NCBI RefSeq assembly: GCF_030150285.1
Contig: NZ_JASLGE010000027.1
Coordinates: 161,692 to 225,691, forward strand
Reading direction: 5' to 3'
Origin: Pseudomonas sp.
Lineage (GTDB): Bacteria; Pseudomonadota; Gammaproteobacteria; Pseudomonadales; Pseudomonadaceae
Length of the DNA stretch: 64,000 bases
The translations under genes were made by a program, and so were the position numbers. The notes beneath the pieces were generated by a model that was not told the DNA's origin, did no database searches, and worked only from the letters and a program-made list of their open reading frames with translations. Shown here piece after piece: positions 45,740-55,452 of this stretch (its first letter is position 1; the number at the start of each line of letters is the position of its first letter).

Positions 45740-47422
45740 TCAGTCTGACAGGGCGATCGGGCCGATGTCATTGAATACGTCGCCCGGCCCCGGGTTATCG
45801 GCAGGGGTGCTGCCGCCAAAGTGATTCATGATGCCCCACACCGCATTGAGTGAGGTTTGCACGGCCCCTTCTACCCAGGCGGGTGTCCAGGACACATCGT
45901 CGCCGGCGATGAAAATTCCGCGTTGTTCGCGGGGGAAATCCTGCTGCATAAAGTGTGCGTACATGCGCTGGTTATAGCGGTAGTGGCCCGGCAAAGCCCC
46001 TTTGAAAGCACCCAGGAAATGCGGGTCGGCTTCCCATGACACGGTGATCGGATCGCCAATGATGCGGCTGGCGATATCGACCTTCGGGTAAATTTTCTTA
46101 AGCGAGTCGAGCGCCAGTTTTACGCGTTTTTCCACCGGGTGCGGGAGCATTTTCAGCGCATCGCTCATCCAGGAATACGACAGGCAAATCACACCGGGCT
46201 TGTCGTCACCATTGTCGAACAGGTACGTGCCGCGCGTCAGGCGGTCGGTGAGGGTCATGCTCATCAGGTCGCGACCGGTTTCAGGGTCTTTGTCTTTCCA
46301 GAACGGGCGGTCGACCATGACGAAGGTTTTCGACGATTGCATATAGCGGGTGCGGTCCAGCGCCATCCAGACCTTTTGTGAGAACAGCGATTCTTCGCAT
46401 TCGATTTGCGTGGTCAGCAGCCAGCTTTGGCAGGTAACCAGCACGGCCTCGTAAGGGCGGGTCACACCGAGGTTATCAGTGACCGAAAACAACCCGTCTG
46501 GTGTACGAGAAATGGCTTTTACCCCCGTGCGCGGCGCGCCATGGTGCAGCGAACTCAAGCTGGTCCCGGCAGGCCAGTGCGCGCAACGCTCCGGCGCGTG
46601 GCGCCAGATGCCCAGCGGCACCTGCTCAACCCCGCCCACCACAAGGTGCTGGTGATCGTCGCAGTTGGTCATCACCACGCGGAAGATTTCCAGCATGGAG
46701 TTGGGGAAGTCCGAATCCCAGCCGCCGGTGCCGAAGCCCACTTGGCCAAACACTTCGCGGTGTTGGAATGAGAGCTTGGCGAAGGCCTTGGACGTGGCCA
46801 CAAAGTCATAGAAAGTGCGGTCGTCCCACAGCGGCACCAGCGTATTCCAGAGTGCCTTCAGGCGCGGCACGTCGCGATCACGGATCGCCTGTTGAATATC
46901 GCCAAACTGCGAGCCGGCTTCCAGCGCGTCGGCCCAGGCGTCAGCGACTTCCTGAAACAGCGCAGGCAAGTCCGCCAGTTTTTGCGCGTAGAAGGTTTGG
47001 CCTTCAAGGTCGATCACCGTGCTGCCAGACGCGGGTGTCAGGGGGTTGGGGAAGGGCTTGGTTTCAAGCCCGAGCTTATCGACATAGTGATAAAACGCGG
47101 TAGATGACACCGGAAAACGCATGCCGCCCAACTCGGCGATAACCCCTTCGCTGCCCTCGAACGCTTGGGAACGCAGGCGCCCGCCCATCTTCGATGCTTC
47201 ATAGACCACCGGTTTGAGGCCCAGCTTCATCAGTTCATAAGCCGCCACCATGCCCGCCATGCCGGCCCCGACAATCGCAACCTCTGCCCCCAGTTTGTCA
47301 GCCGGGATACTGCCGAGCCCTGCGGGGTGTTCGATCCAGTCATCAAAGGCAAACGGAAAATCCGGGCCGAAGATGGTGATGGGCTTTTTACCGTCGGCGG
47401 GGTGGCGATTATGCGTGTTCAT
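45740..47422 (-). CDS. davB: L-lysine 2-monooxygenase (flavin amine oxidase)
   Basis: 560 residues, the exact length of P. putida DavB and of related lysine oxidase/monooxygenases. The FAD motif EVAIVGAGMAGMVAAYELMK lies near residue 48, followed by MGGRLRSQAF and ELGGMRFPVSS. The C-terminal GIFIAGDDVSWTPAWVEGAV is the second FAD block. It oxidatively decarboxylates lysine to 5-aminovaleramide. With DavA it begins the aminovalerate route for lysine. An Lrp-type regulator is encoded just upstream on the same strand. Confidence 0.9.
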   Translation of the reverse strand: MNTHNRHPADGKKPITIFGPDFPFAFDDWIEHPAGLGSIPADKLGAEVAIVGAGMAGMVAAYELMKLGLKPVVYEASKMGGRLRSQAFEGSEGVIAELGGMRFPVSSTAFYHYVDKLGLETKPFPNPLTPASGSTVIDLEGQTFYAQKLADLPALFQEVADAWADALEAGSQFGDIQQAIRDRDVPRLKALWNTLVPLWDDRTFYDFVATSKAFAKLSFQHREVFGQVGFGTGGWDSDFPNSMLEIFRVVMTNCDDHQHLVVGGVEQVPLGIWRHAPERCAHWPAGTSLSSLHHGAPRTGVKAISRTPDGLFSVTDNLGVTRPYEAVLVTCQSWLLTTQIECEESLFSQKVWMALDRTRYMQSSKTFVMVDRPFWKDKDPETGRDLMSMTLTDRLTRGTYLFDNGDDKPGVICLSYSWMSDALKMLPHPVEKRVKLALDSLKKIYPKVDIASRIIGDPITVSWEADPHFLGAFKGALPGHYRYNQRMYAHFMQQDFPREQRGIFIAGDDVSWTPAWVEGAVQTSLNAVWGIMNHFGGSTPADNPGPGDVFNDIGPIALSD

Positions 47423-47589
47423 GGCTGACCTTGATGGCGACTCGCTTTACACGAGTATAGGAAAAGACAACGCCATCATAGGGTGCGCGCCATACGGTAT
47501 TAAGACGCAAAGTGTCGTCGTTATGACCTATTTTAAGTCAATGTGACGAACTTGGTAGACATATTGACCTGCAGGCCTGTCGAAACGAC

Positions 47590-48042
47590 TTAGCCGCGGT
47601 CAACCTTGCTGCTCAGAATGATAGAGGTGGTGGTCTTCTCGACACCCTCCACACTGCCGATTTGGTCCAGCAACTGGTCGAGTTGCTCGGGCGAGTCACT
47701 GCGCAGCCAGGCCACATAATCGAACTCGCCACTCACGGCGCACAACTGCTGCACCTGCGCCATTGCACTCAAACGTTTGACCACCTCTTTGCCAGAGCGT
47801 GGCTGCACGGTGATTCCGACATAGGCCTGCAGCCCGCCATCCACCAAGCGTTGCCCCAGACGCACGCCGTAACCGGTGATGACCTTGGCTTTTTCCAGCC
47901 GGGCCAGGCGTGAAGTGACCGTCGTGCGCGCAATCCCCAACTGCCGAGCCAGCATCGCCACACTCTCGCGGGCATTGAGTTGCAGTGCCGCAATCAATTG
48001 ACGGTCGATTTCATCCAGCGTGGGGGGGCGGGAATCAGGCAA
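47590..48042 (-). CDS. Lrp/AsnC-family regulator, probable control of davBA
   Basis: About 150 residues. HTH (LDEIDRQLIAALQLNARESV, LGIARTTVTSRLARLEKAKV) then a RAM domain (YVGITVQPRSGKEVVKRLSA). I chose the TTG at 48042 because GGAG lies 6-9 bp ahead and it gives the usual length; a GTG at 48102 would add 20 unlikely residues. Its position upstream of davB matches P. putida. Confidence 0.83.
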   Translation of the reverse strand: MPDSRPPTLDEIDRQLIAALQLNARESVAMLARQLGIARTTVTSRLARLEKAKVITGYGVRLGQRLVDGGLQAYVGITVQPRSGKEVVKRLSAMAQVQQLCAVSGEFDYVAWLRSDSPEQLDQLLDQIGSVEGVEKTTTSIILSSKVDRG

Positions 48043-48266
48043 GGAAAACTCCAGAGGCAGTAGAGATAAGCCGCCATGGTACAAAACTTGAGCGTCGCAC
48101 ACACAGACGCTGTGCGGTAACCGCTTGGCCGCTGATCAGAGCCTTTCGATGCAACCCGCCTCAGTCGACGCTAACGCTACCCGCGCATTCGCGGCAGGAC
48201 TGTCGGCATAAATAGAGTGGACAGGGGGGTAAAACTTTTTTACTCTAGCAGCAATTCAGAACGTAG

Positions 48267-48281
48267 TTCTATCAGGTAGAA
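48267..48281 (+). promoter_or_regulatory. putative IclR operator before the transporter operon
   Basis: TTCTATCAGGTAGAA, an inverted repeat TTCTA-N5-TAGAA, about 58 bp before the binding-protein gene. It has the same form as two sites in the IclR/CoA-transferase gap. Confidence 0.6.
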
Positions 48282-48338
48282 CGTTCCGGGATTGATCGTA
48301 ACTGCCCTTTTCCTATAAAAACAAAAGAGGACCCCCCC

Positions 48339-49313
48339 ATGTTGTGTGTGACTAAGCGCTGTGCGCTTGGCCTCGTCGCCCTGCTGGTTGCCGGCAGCCT
48401 GCACGCTGAGCCACGTCGTCCGGAATGCATTGCGCCGTCCAGCCCGGGCGGTGCGTTCGATTTGACCTGCAAGCTGGCGCAAAGCGGTTTGAAGGACATT
48501 GAACTGCTCAAGGCCCCCATGCGTGTGACGTACATGCCGGGCGGTATTGGTGCCGTTGCTTACAACACCCTCGTTGCCCAACGGCCTACTGACCCCGGTG
48601 CGATTGTTGCGTTCTCCAGCGGCTCGCTGCTGAACCTGGCGCAAGGCAAGTTCGGCCGTTACAACGAAACCGACGTGCGCTGGCTGGCGGCTGTGGGCGC
48701 GAGCTATGGCGTGATTGCAGTGCGTAAGGATTCTCCCTATCAGAACCTTGATGACCTGATTGGGGCACTGCGCGAAAACCCTGCGGTTACGCCGCTCGGC
48801 GCGGCGGGCACGGTGGGCAGCCAGCACTGGATGCAGGCGGCGCTGCTGAGCCGCGAAGGTGGCGTCGACCCGCGCAAGTTGCGCTATGTGGGTTTTGACA
48901 CCAACGGTGATGTGTTCACCGCGTTGCTCGGTGGCCACGTGGGCGTGATCAGCGGTGATATCGCGGTTGCCGCGCCGTATGTCGAAGCCGGTGATGTGCG
49001 GGTTCTGGCGCTGCTGGCGGACGAGCGCCTGGAAGGCAAGCTGTCGTCATTTCCAACGGCCAAAGAACAGGGCTACAACGTTTCCTGGCCCGTCATCCGT
49101 GGCTTCTTTATGGGGCCGAAGGTCAAGGAGGCGGACTTTGAGTGGTGGCGCAATTCGTTTGAAACACTGATGAACACGGACGAATTTGTGAAGCTGCGCG
49201 ATCAGCGGGAAATGTACGCCTTTTCCATGACGGGTGATGAGCTGACCCAGTACGTCAACAACCAGGTCAAGGAATACAAGCAACTGGCGGATGAGTTCGG
49301 CCTTATCCAGTGA
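48339..49313 (+). CDS. tctC: tripartite tricarboxylate transporter substrate-binding protein
   Basis: 324 residues with a signal peptide (CALGLVALLVAGSLHA). The mature protein is a TctC-family binding protein (IAPSSPGGAFDLTCKLAQSG, YMPGGIGAVAYNTLV, GGHVGVISGDIAVAAPYVEA). In this family the bound ligands include citrate and other carboxylates. First gene of a plus-strand run with a porin, TctB, TctA and an AbrB-type membrane protein. Ligand is inferred only from neighbours. Confidence 0.9.
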   Translation: MLCVTKRCALGLVALLVAGSLHAEPRRPECIAPSSPGGAFDLTCKLAQSGLKDIELLKAPMRVTYMPGGIGAVAYNTLVAQRPTDPGAIVAFSSGSLLNLAQGKFGRYNETDVRWLAAVGASYGVIAVRKDSPYQNLDDLIGALRENPAVTPLGAAGTVGSQHWMQAALLSREGGVDPRKLRYVGFDTNGDVFTALLGGHVGVISGDIAVAAPYVEAGDVRVLALLADERLEGKLSSFPTAKEQGYNVSWPVIRGFFMGPKVKEADFEWWRNSFETLMNTDEFVKLRDQREMYAFSMTGDELTQYVNNQVKEYKQLADEFGLIQ

Positions 49314-49454
49314 GTTGACAGATGGCGTGCGCCGATGGAGCCGGCTGCCCCTGGCGCGGGGCGCACGCTCCCCTCTTGTCCACAGTGCTTGCCGCTACCT
49401 GAAAAGGTCATGGCGGCCAGGTTGCGCCACTTATAAAAATAATGGAGGCGGGTT

Positions 49455-50723
49455 ATGCCCATCCTTAAATGCCTGTCGCTGCGTGTTGCGGCTTGTTCGA
49501 CGCTGCCGCTGGTGGCGTTTACTGCCAGTTCAGTGAGCGCCGAAGGCTTCTTCGAAGACAGTTCGGCCAAGCTTGATATGCGCAATTTCTACCTGAACCG
49601 CGATTTCCGTGATGGCAGTGGGCAAAACAAGCGTGAAGAGTGGGCTCAAGGGTTCATTCTCAACCTGCGCTCCGGTTACACAGCCGGCACGGTGGGGTTT
49701 GGGGTGGACGCTTTGGCGATGCTCGGGGTAAGGCTTGATTCCAGCCCGGACCGTACCGGCACCGGCTTGTTGCCAACGCACAAGGACAGCGGTCGTGCGG
49801 CGGGCGAGTACTCCAAACTGGGCCTGACCGCCAAGGCCAGGGTTTCCAACAGCGAGCTGAAGGTCGGCACGTTGATCCCCAAGTTGCCAACCGTACAACC
49901 CAACGATGGGCGGATTTTGCCTCAGGTTTTCCGGGGTGGGCAGTTGACGTCCAAAGAGTGGGACGGCCTGACGGTCAATGCCGGTCGCCTGAACCGGGTG
50001 ACGGCTCGTGAAGAGACTCACACGCAAAAGTTGGCGCTCAACAACAAGAACCGTCGTTTTAGCGGTGCTGTTGAATCCGATTACTTCGACTTCGCTGGCG
50101 TTGATTACGCGTTCACGCCAGGCCTGACCGGGAGCTACCAACTGGCACGGCTGGACGACGTGTACCGGCAACAGTTCTTCGGCCTGCAGCACGCGATCAA
50201 AGTAGGCGAGGGCACCTTCAAAAGCGATGTGCGCCTGTCGGTCAGCGATGATCAGGGGCGCTCGCTCGGGGGGGACGTGGATAACCGTGCGCTCAATGGC
50301 ATGTTCACTTACAGCCAGAATGGCCACAGCCTTGGCGGCGGGTACCAGCGCATGTTTGGCGACACCGGCTTTGCCTATATCAATGGCACCAATCCTTACC
50401 TGGTCAACTTCCTTCAGCTCAATGATTTCGCCCAGGCTAAAGAGCGTTCCTGGCAAGCGCGCTATGACTTTAATTTCGCCACTCTGGGCGTACCGGGCCT
50501 GACCTTCATGACCCGTTACGTCAACGGTTCTCATGCTGAGTACGCCACCGCTGGCAAGGATGGACGCGAATGGGAGCGCAACATCGATGTGCAATACCAA
50601 GTACAGAGCGGGCCGTTGAAGAACGTCGGCCTGCGCTGGCGGCATGCCAGCTACCGCTCGACCTTCGCCCGTGGCATGGATGAGCACCGTGTGATCGTCA
50701 GCTACAGCGTCCCTATCTGGTAA
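49455..50723 (+). CDS. OprD-family outer-membrane porin
   Basis: 422 residues; signal peptide to about residue 29 (ASSVSA). Barrel sequence of the OprD family (FFEDSSAKLDMRNFYLNRDF, GYTAGTVGFGVDALAMLGVR, the ending VIVSYSVPIW). GGAGG precedes the ATG. Located between TctC and TctBA, as in the OpdH tricarboxylate porin of P. aeruginosa, so it should import the transporter's substrate. Confidence 0.9.
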   Translation: MPILKCLSLRVAACSTLPLVAFTASSVSAEGFFEDSSAKLDMRNFYLNRDFRDGSGQNKREEWAQGFILNLRSGYTAGTVGFGVDALAMLGVRLDSSPDRTGTGLLPTHKDSGRAAGEYSKLGLTAKARVSNSELKVGTLIPKLPTVQPNDGRILPQVFRGGQLTSKEWDGLTVNAGRLNRVTAREETHTQKLALNNKNRRFSGAVESDYFDFAGVDYAFTPGLTGSYQLARLDDVYRQQFFGLQHAIKVGEGTFKSDVRLSVSDDQGRSLGGDVDNRALNGMFTYSQNGHSLGGGYQRMFGDTGFAYINGTNPYLVNFLQLNDFAQAKERSWQARYDFNFATLGVPGLTFMTRYVNGSHAEYATAGKDGREWERNIDVQYQVQSGPLKNVGLRWRHASYRSTFARGMDEHRVIVSYSVPIW

Positions 50724-50825
50724 GCACCTTATTCACTTAAATCCTGGCTACTGGCTGTGTCTTGTCTGTGTCGCCGCTGGCTGAATGAGCGGCGGCGACC
50801 GGGCCGAACACCTAGAGGTTTCCTT

Positions 50826-51296
50826 ATGTCTCAACGCATTCTCGGTGCGGTTCTGCTGGCAATCTGCATCGCTCTGACCTTTGTTGCCTGGGGTTATCGG
50901 GCACCGTTTTCTTACGAGCCGGTAGGGCCGCGGGCCTATCCGCTGCTGTTACTGGGGTTGCTTATTTGCGGCACGTTGTACCTGTTGTTCAAGCCGGTGA
51001 GCACGGTGACCGAGGAGAAAATCGGGCATGACGAAGACGTGCCGATGGACCGGCAGATGCTGACCAAAGTGACGATCTGCGTCTTTTTGCTGGTGGCTTA
51101 CGCCGCGATGTTTGAGACGCTCGGCTTTGTTCTCAGCACCTTGCCCTTCGGTTTTTTCATCGCCTGTTTGTACGGTGCCCGCTGGTGGCAGGGCGCAATC
51201 ACCGGAATTCTGGCCTCGATAAGCCTCTACTTGCTCTTCGATTACGCGCTCGACGTACCCTTGCCGTTGGGTGTACTGCAACTTCTGGAGAACTGA
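50826..51296 (+). CDS. tctB: tripartite tricarboxylate transporter small membrane subunit
   Basis: 156 residues from the ATG at 50826 with about four membrane helices (ILGAVLLAICIALTFVAWGY and others). This is the typical TctB partner between the binding protein and TctA. The longer upstream frame is not supported. TctA begins 4 bp after its stop. Confidence 0.88.
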   Translation: MSQRILGAVLLAICIALTFVAWGYRAPFSYEPVGPRAYPLLLLGLLICGTLYLLFKPVSTVTEEKIGHDEDVPMDRQMLTKVTICVFLLVAYAAMFETLGFVLSTLPFGFFIACLYGARWWQGAITGILASISLYLLFDYALDVPLPLGVLQLLEN

Positions 51297-51299
51297 TGC

Positions 51300-52811
51300 A
51301 TGGAAACGCTAAGCTATCTTGGCCAAGGGTTCGGCGTCGCGCTGACACCCTATAACTTGTTCACTGCCTTGTGCGGCACCCTTATCGGTACGGTCGTTGG
51401 CCTGTTGCCGGGGTTGGGGCCTATCAACGGCGTGGCGCTGCTGATCCCCATTGCGTTTGCCCTTGGCCTGCCCCCGGAAAGCGCCTTGATCCTGCTGGCG
51501 GCGGTCTACCTGGGATGTGAGTACGGCGGGCGTATTTCGTCGATCCTGCTGAACATTCCGGGTGAAGCGTCGGCCGTGATGACCACACTCGACGGTTACC
51601 CGCTGGCCCGTCAGGGCAAGGCTGGCATTGCGTTGTCCATCTCTGCCTGGAGCTCTTTCGTGGGTGGCCTGATGGCGACCTGCGGTGTGGTGTTGTTCGC
51701 GCCGTTGCTGGCCAAATGGGCGGTGGCGTTCGGGCCCGCCGAGTATTTTGTGCTGATGGTGTTTGCCATCACCTGTTTGGCCGGCATGGCAGGCAACAAG
51801 CCGATGAAAACCGCCATCGCGGCGTTGATCGGCCTGCTGCTGTCGTGTATTGGCATTGATTCCAACAGCGGCGTTTACCGGTTCACGTTCGGCAGCATCG
51901 GCCTGGCGGATGGCATTCAGTTCGTGGTGCTGGTACTGGGCCTGTTCTCGATCAGTGAGCTGCTGGTTTTGCTCGAGCGTACCCGTCACGGTCAGAAAGC
52001 CATCCAGGCCAGCGGCCGGATGCTGTTTAACCTCAAGGAAGGCCGATCGGTATTGGCCACTAACGCGCGCAGCGGCGCGCTGGGCTTTTTCCTGGGCATC
52101 CTGCCAGGAGCCGGTGCAACCCTGGCGAGCGCTGTGGCGTACATGTCGGAAAAACGTCTGGCGGTCAAAGACAACCAGTTCGGCAACGGTGACCTTCGCG
52201 GTCTGGCGGCCCCTGAAACGGCCAACAGTGCTTCGGCCTGCGGTTCATTGGTGCCCATGCTGACGCTGGGCGTGCCAGGGTCGGGTACCACGGCGGTGAT
52301 GCTCGGTGCGCTGACGCTTTACAACATCACGCCCGGCCCGTTGTTGTTCCAGAACCAGCCGGACATTGTGTGGGGCCTTATCGCTTCCCTGTTCATTGCC
52401 AACTTGATGTTGATTGTGATCAACGTGCCGATGATCAAACTGTTCACCAAAGTGTTGGCCGTGCCTTATTGGGCGCTGGTGCCGGTGATTGCGATCATTA
52501 CGTCTATCGGCGTTTATGCCGTGCATGCCACCACGTTTGACCTTTACCTGATGATTGGTATCGGAGTGGCCGGTTACATCTTGCGCAAGATGGATTTCCC
52601 GCTGTCCGCCATCTTGCTGGGCTTCATCCTGGGCGGGTTGATGGAGCAGAACCTGCGCCGGGCGTTGTCGATCTCGGACGGTAGCATGAGCATTCTGTTC
52701 TCCAGCCCGATCACCTGGGTGGTGTGGACGCTGATCGCCGGGATGATCCTTTTCCCGATCTGGCGCGCCCTGCGTCGTCGTCGCGCTGCGGCTGGCGCAG
52801 CAGCGGCTTAA
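51300..52811 (+). CDS. tctA: tripartite tricarboxylate transporter large membrane subunit
   Basis: 503 residues, about 12 helices. The TctA glycine/proline motifs are clear: [40 protein letters not shown], and the repeat [20 protein letters not shown]. It forms the translocation channel. Followed after 4 bp by the AbrB-type gene. Confidence 0.93.
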   Translation: METLSYLGQGFGVALTPYNLFTALCGTLIGTVVGLLPGLGPINGVALLIPIAFALGLPPESALILLAAVYLGCEYGGRISSILLNIPGEASAVMTTLDGYPLARQGKAGIALSISAWSSFVGGLMATCGVVLFAPLLAKWAVAFGPAEYFVLMVFAITCLAGMAGNKPMKTAIAALIGLLLSCIGIDSNSGVYRFTFGSIGLADGIQFVVLVLGLFSISELLVLLERTRHGQKAIQASGRMLFNLKEGRSVLATNARSGALGFFLGILPGAGATLASAVAYMSEKRLAVKDNQFGNGDLRGLAAPETANSASACGSLVPMLTLGVPGSGTTAVMLGALTLYNITPGPLLFQNQPDIVWGLIASLFIANLMLIVINVPMIKLFTKVLAVPYWALVPVIAIITSIGVYAVHATTFDLYLMIGIGVAGYILRKMDFPLSAILLGFILGGLMEQNLRRALSISDGSMSILFSSPITWVVWTLIAGMILFPIWRALRRRRAAAGAAAA

Positions 52812-52815
52812 CCCC

Positions 52816-53850
52816 ATGCGCCTGCCACGCGGGTTGGCCACCCCCTTAGTCGGCTTGTCGGGCGGCTGGCTGGCGAGCCTGGTGGGGTGGCCGCTGCCGT
52901 GGTTGGTGGGCGCGATGTTGGCGGTCATTCTGGTGCGCTGCAGTGGTTGGCGCATTGAGGACATCCCCAATGGCCGGCGTTGCGGGCAGTGGATCATTTC
53001 CTCTGCCATTGGCCTGCACTTCACCCGTGAAGTGGTGGGCCAGGTCAGCGAACACGCATTGATCATCCTGGTCTGCGCCCTGGGCACTTTGTTCATGTCG
53101 ATCATTGGCGTCGTGATTTTTCGCCGTGGTGGCGACGACCCGGTCACGGCTTTCTTTTCCAGCATGCCTGGCGGTGCCAGCGAAATGATCAACCTCGCTT
53201 CGCGCCACCGTGCCGGGCGGCTTGACCGAGTGGCGGCTGCGCAAAGCCTGCGCATGGTCTTGCTGGTGCTGACCATTCCAGCGATTTTCACCTTGGGCAT
53301 CGATGCACCAGGCCAGCCAGCAGGCCTGCCGGTGGAGTGGGTTTGGCTGGCTTTGCTGTTGCCGCTGGGGGCGTTGGTGGCGCTGGGTTGGCAGCGTCTG
53401 CAGCAACCCAACCCGTGGATGCTGGGGCCCTTGTTTGTCTGCGCAACGTTTGCGGTTGCACTGGATAGGCAGGTTGGGCTGCCGCCAGGCCTGGGCGAAG
53501 CGGGGCAATGGTTGATGGGCTGTTCGTTGGGCTGCCATTTTGATCGACCGTTTTTCCGTTCGGCACCGGCCTTCCTGATACGGGTAGTGGCTTTTACGGC
53601 GCTGATGGTACTGGGCACCAGCGCCATGGCCTGGGGGCTGGCGGTGCTGGGTGGCCTGCCCGTGCCGGCGGTCATGCTGGGCATGATGCCGGGCGGTATC
53701 AGCGAACTGAGCCTTACCGCTGAAGCCCTGAACCTGTCCGTGGCGTTGGTCACGGCGATTCAGGTGCTGCGTTTTGTGTTGGTGTTGTTTTTGGCCGAGC
53801 GTGTGTTTCGCTTCTGGCAGCGGTGCCGCCTGCGCGATGACGGCGTTTGA
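52816..53850 (+). CDS. AbrB-family membrane protein
   Basis: 344 residues with two AbrB-type repeats (LPRGLATPLVGLSGGWLASL, AMSWGL-like second copy near AMAWGLAVLGGLPVPAVMLG). The conserved FFSSMPGGASEMINLASRH and MLGMMPGGISELSLTAEALN show the internal duplication. The family is sometimes misnamed ammonia monooxygenase; its members are membrane proteins of unknown function, often near TTT transporters. Confidence 0.85.
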   Translation: MRLPRGLATPLVGLSGGWLASLVGWPLPWLVGAMLAVILVRCSGWRIEDIPNGRRCGQWIISSAIGLHFTREVVGQVSEHALIILVCALGTLFMSIIGVVIFRRGGDDPVTAFFSSMPGGASEMINLASRHRAGRLDRVAAAQSLRMVLLVLTIPAIFTLGIDAPGQPAGLPVEWVWLALLLPLGALVALGWQRLQQPNPWMLGPLFVCATFAVALDRQVGLPPGLGEAGQWLMGCSLGCHFDRPFFRSAPAFLIRVVAFTALMVLGTSAMAWGLAVLGGLPVPAVMLGMMPGGISELSLTAEALNLSVALVTAIQVLRFVLVLFLAERVFRFWQRCRLRDDGV

Positions 53851-53888
53851 GGCCGCTCATTATTGAACCTCACAAGGAGTCCTGTTCC

Positions 53889-54584
53889 ATGAGTCAAAAC
53901 AATCCGCCGTGGCCTTTTGGTTTTACGGTCAACCCGCGCCCGGCGATGCCCGACGCGGCATGGGTCGAAGCCTTTCGCCAGGTTCCGGTGGCCCATGCCA
54001 GCGATTGCATGGGGCGCCATGTTGGCGGCCTGGGGCTGAAGGCGTACCACGGCTCCTTGACCTTGGGCCTGTGCGGCCCGGCCATCACGGTCAGAATCCG
54101 CCCGGGCGATAACCTGATGATCCACCAGGCGATGCTGCTGGCCGAACCTGGGGATGTCATTGTCATTGATGGCGCTGGCGACCTGACCCAGGCCGTTATT
54201 GGCGGCCTGATGCGTACCACGGCGCTGACCAAGCGCTTGGGCGGGTTTGTCGTGAATGGTGCCTTGCGCGATGTGGCCGAATGGGCCGAGGGAGAGATGC
54301 CGGTTTATGCCTTGGGCCATGTGCACCGTGGCCCGAGCAAGGACGGCCCGGGTGAGGTCAATGTACCGGTGGCGTGTGCCGGGCTCAGTGTGTCACCGGG
54401 CGATTTGATTCTGGGCGATGCGGACGGTGTGGTGGCGATCCCGGCTGCGCAACTGGCGTCTCTGCTGCCACGGGTGCAGGCCCATGCCAAAAAGGAAGCT
54501 CGCATCCGCGAAGCCAATCAGGCGGGCAACCCTGACCTCGAGCGCTTCAATGCATTGCTGCGCAGCAAGGGCTGCCCGGTGTGA
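53889..54584 (+). CDS. RraA-like aldolase/decarboxylase
   Basis: 231 residues from the ATG at 53889. RraA fold with VASDCMGR-like start (HASDCMGRHVGG), IDGAGDLTQAVIGGLM and VVNGALRDVAEWAEGEMPVY, where Arg-Asp are the ligands used in HMG/CHA aldolases and oxaloacetate decarboxylases. These enzymes cleave 4-hydroxy-2-oxo acids to pyruvate or decarboxylate oxaloacetate. Here it could use the oxo-acid released by the lyase downstream. The RNase-E-regulator role is unlikely, given length and context. Confidence 0.83.
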   Translation: MSQNNPPWPFGFTVNPRPAMPDAAWVEAFRQVPVAHASDCMGRHVGGLGLKAYHGSLTLGLCGPAITVRIRPGDNLMIHQAMLLAEPGDVIVIDGAGDLTQAVIGGLMRTTALTKRLGGFVVNGALRDVAEWAEGEMPVYALGHVHRGPSKDGPGEVNVPVACAGLSVSPGDLILGDADGVVAIPAAQLASLLPRVQAHAKKEARIREANQAGNPDLERFNALLRSKGCPV

Positions 54585-54624
54585 AGATGTCGCGGGCGCG
54601 TACCTGTTTCGCGCCACAGACGGT

Positions 54625-55302
54625 TCAATGGCTGTCGATCAAGACCGCAAGGCGCGCCGCTTCACGTTTCAGCCGCTCCACCGCACGGGCTTGAAACGCC
54701 TCGGTAAAGCGGCTTTTGAGCCCGGACACTGACAACGCGCCACGCAACACGCCATTGGGCAGGCTGAGGGGCACGGCCACCGCTGCCACATCGGGCGCTC
54801 TTTCGCCCAGAGAGGTGTGGTAGCCGCGCTCGCGAATGCTGTCGAAGAGTTCGCCTTCTTCCCCGCAGAACGCCAATAACACTTTGCCTGCGGCACCGTG
54901 CTGCAAGGGCAGGCGTACGCCCTCTTCCAGGTGATGACGAATTTCCTGAGTGGAGTTCTGCCGGAACAGGCAAACCCGAACCTCGCCTTCGCGCACATAG
55001 AAAGAAGCGGTTTCGTTAAGGTCTTCAGCCAGTTGCTGCAGCGAAGGGCGGAGCAGGTCGCCCAGTTCCCGACGATACAGCGAGCCGAGCTGGCCAATGG
55101 TGGGCCCCAGGCGAAACACGCCATGTTCGTCCCGCACCAGATAGCCGAAGTGCTCCAGCGAGCCGCACAAACGCAGGATGGTGCTTTTGTACATGCCGGT
55201 TTTTTCCGCCAGATCCCGCAGGCTCAAGCGACCGGGGCCGCTGGCGAAGGCACCGACGATGGACAGGGCGCGATCCACGGCTTCGACGCGGTTCTTGGTC
55301 AT
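54625..55302 (-). CDS. IclR-family transcriptional regulator
   Basis: 225 residues from the ATG at 55302 (AAGGAACG upstream). Winged HTH (LSLRDLAEKTGMYKSTILRL) and the IclR effector domain (LPLQHGAAGKVLLAF, AAVAVPLSLPNGVLRGALSV). It is divergent from the CoA-transferase/lyase pair and convergent with the transporter operon. The 15-bp dyads in the gap and before tctC are its probable sites. Confidence 0.9.
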   Translation of the reverse strand: MTKNRVEAVDRALSIVGAFASGPGRLSLRDLAEKTGMYKSTILRLCGSLEHFGYLVRDEHGVFRLGPTIGQLGSLYRRELGDLLRPSLQQLAEDLNETASFYVREGEVRVCLFRQNSTQEIRHHLEEGVRLPLQHGAAGKVLLAFCGEEGELFDSIRERGYHTSLGERAPDVAAVAVPLSLPNGVLRGALSVSGLKSRFTEAFQARAVERLKREAARLAVLIDSH

Positions 55303-55368
55303 GAGACGTTCCTTGTGGGTGAGGCTGAGCATTCTAACCCAGCTACCTGAGCGGATCGCACAGATGGA

Positions 55369-55396
55369 TTGAAAGCGAGAACATATTCTATATAAT
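55369..55396 (+). promoter_or_regulatory. probable sigma-70 promoter of the CoA-transferase gene
   Basis: TTGAAA (55369-55374) and TATAAT (55391-55396) are separated by 16 bp. The -10 lies inside the first IclR-type dyad, so the bound regulator would block it. Confidence 0.6.
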
Positions 55397-55420
55397 AGAA
55401 GGATGTTCTATCTAGCAGAA
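55386..55420. promoter_or_regulatory. two IclR-type operators, 20 bp apart
   Basis: TTCTATATAATAGAA (55386-55400) and TTCTATCTAGCAGAA (55406-55420). Both fit TTCTA-N5-YAGAA. Their start-to-start distance of 20 bp is about two helical turns, placing them on one face of the DNA, as needed for cooperative binding of an IclR tetramer. Confidence 0.65.
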
Positions 55421-55452
55421 TAATAATTCAATCCCTTAGGAGAATGCCCGTC

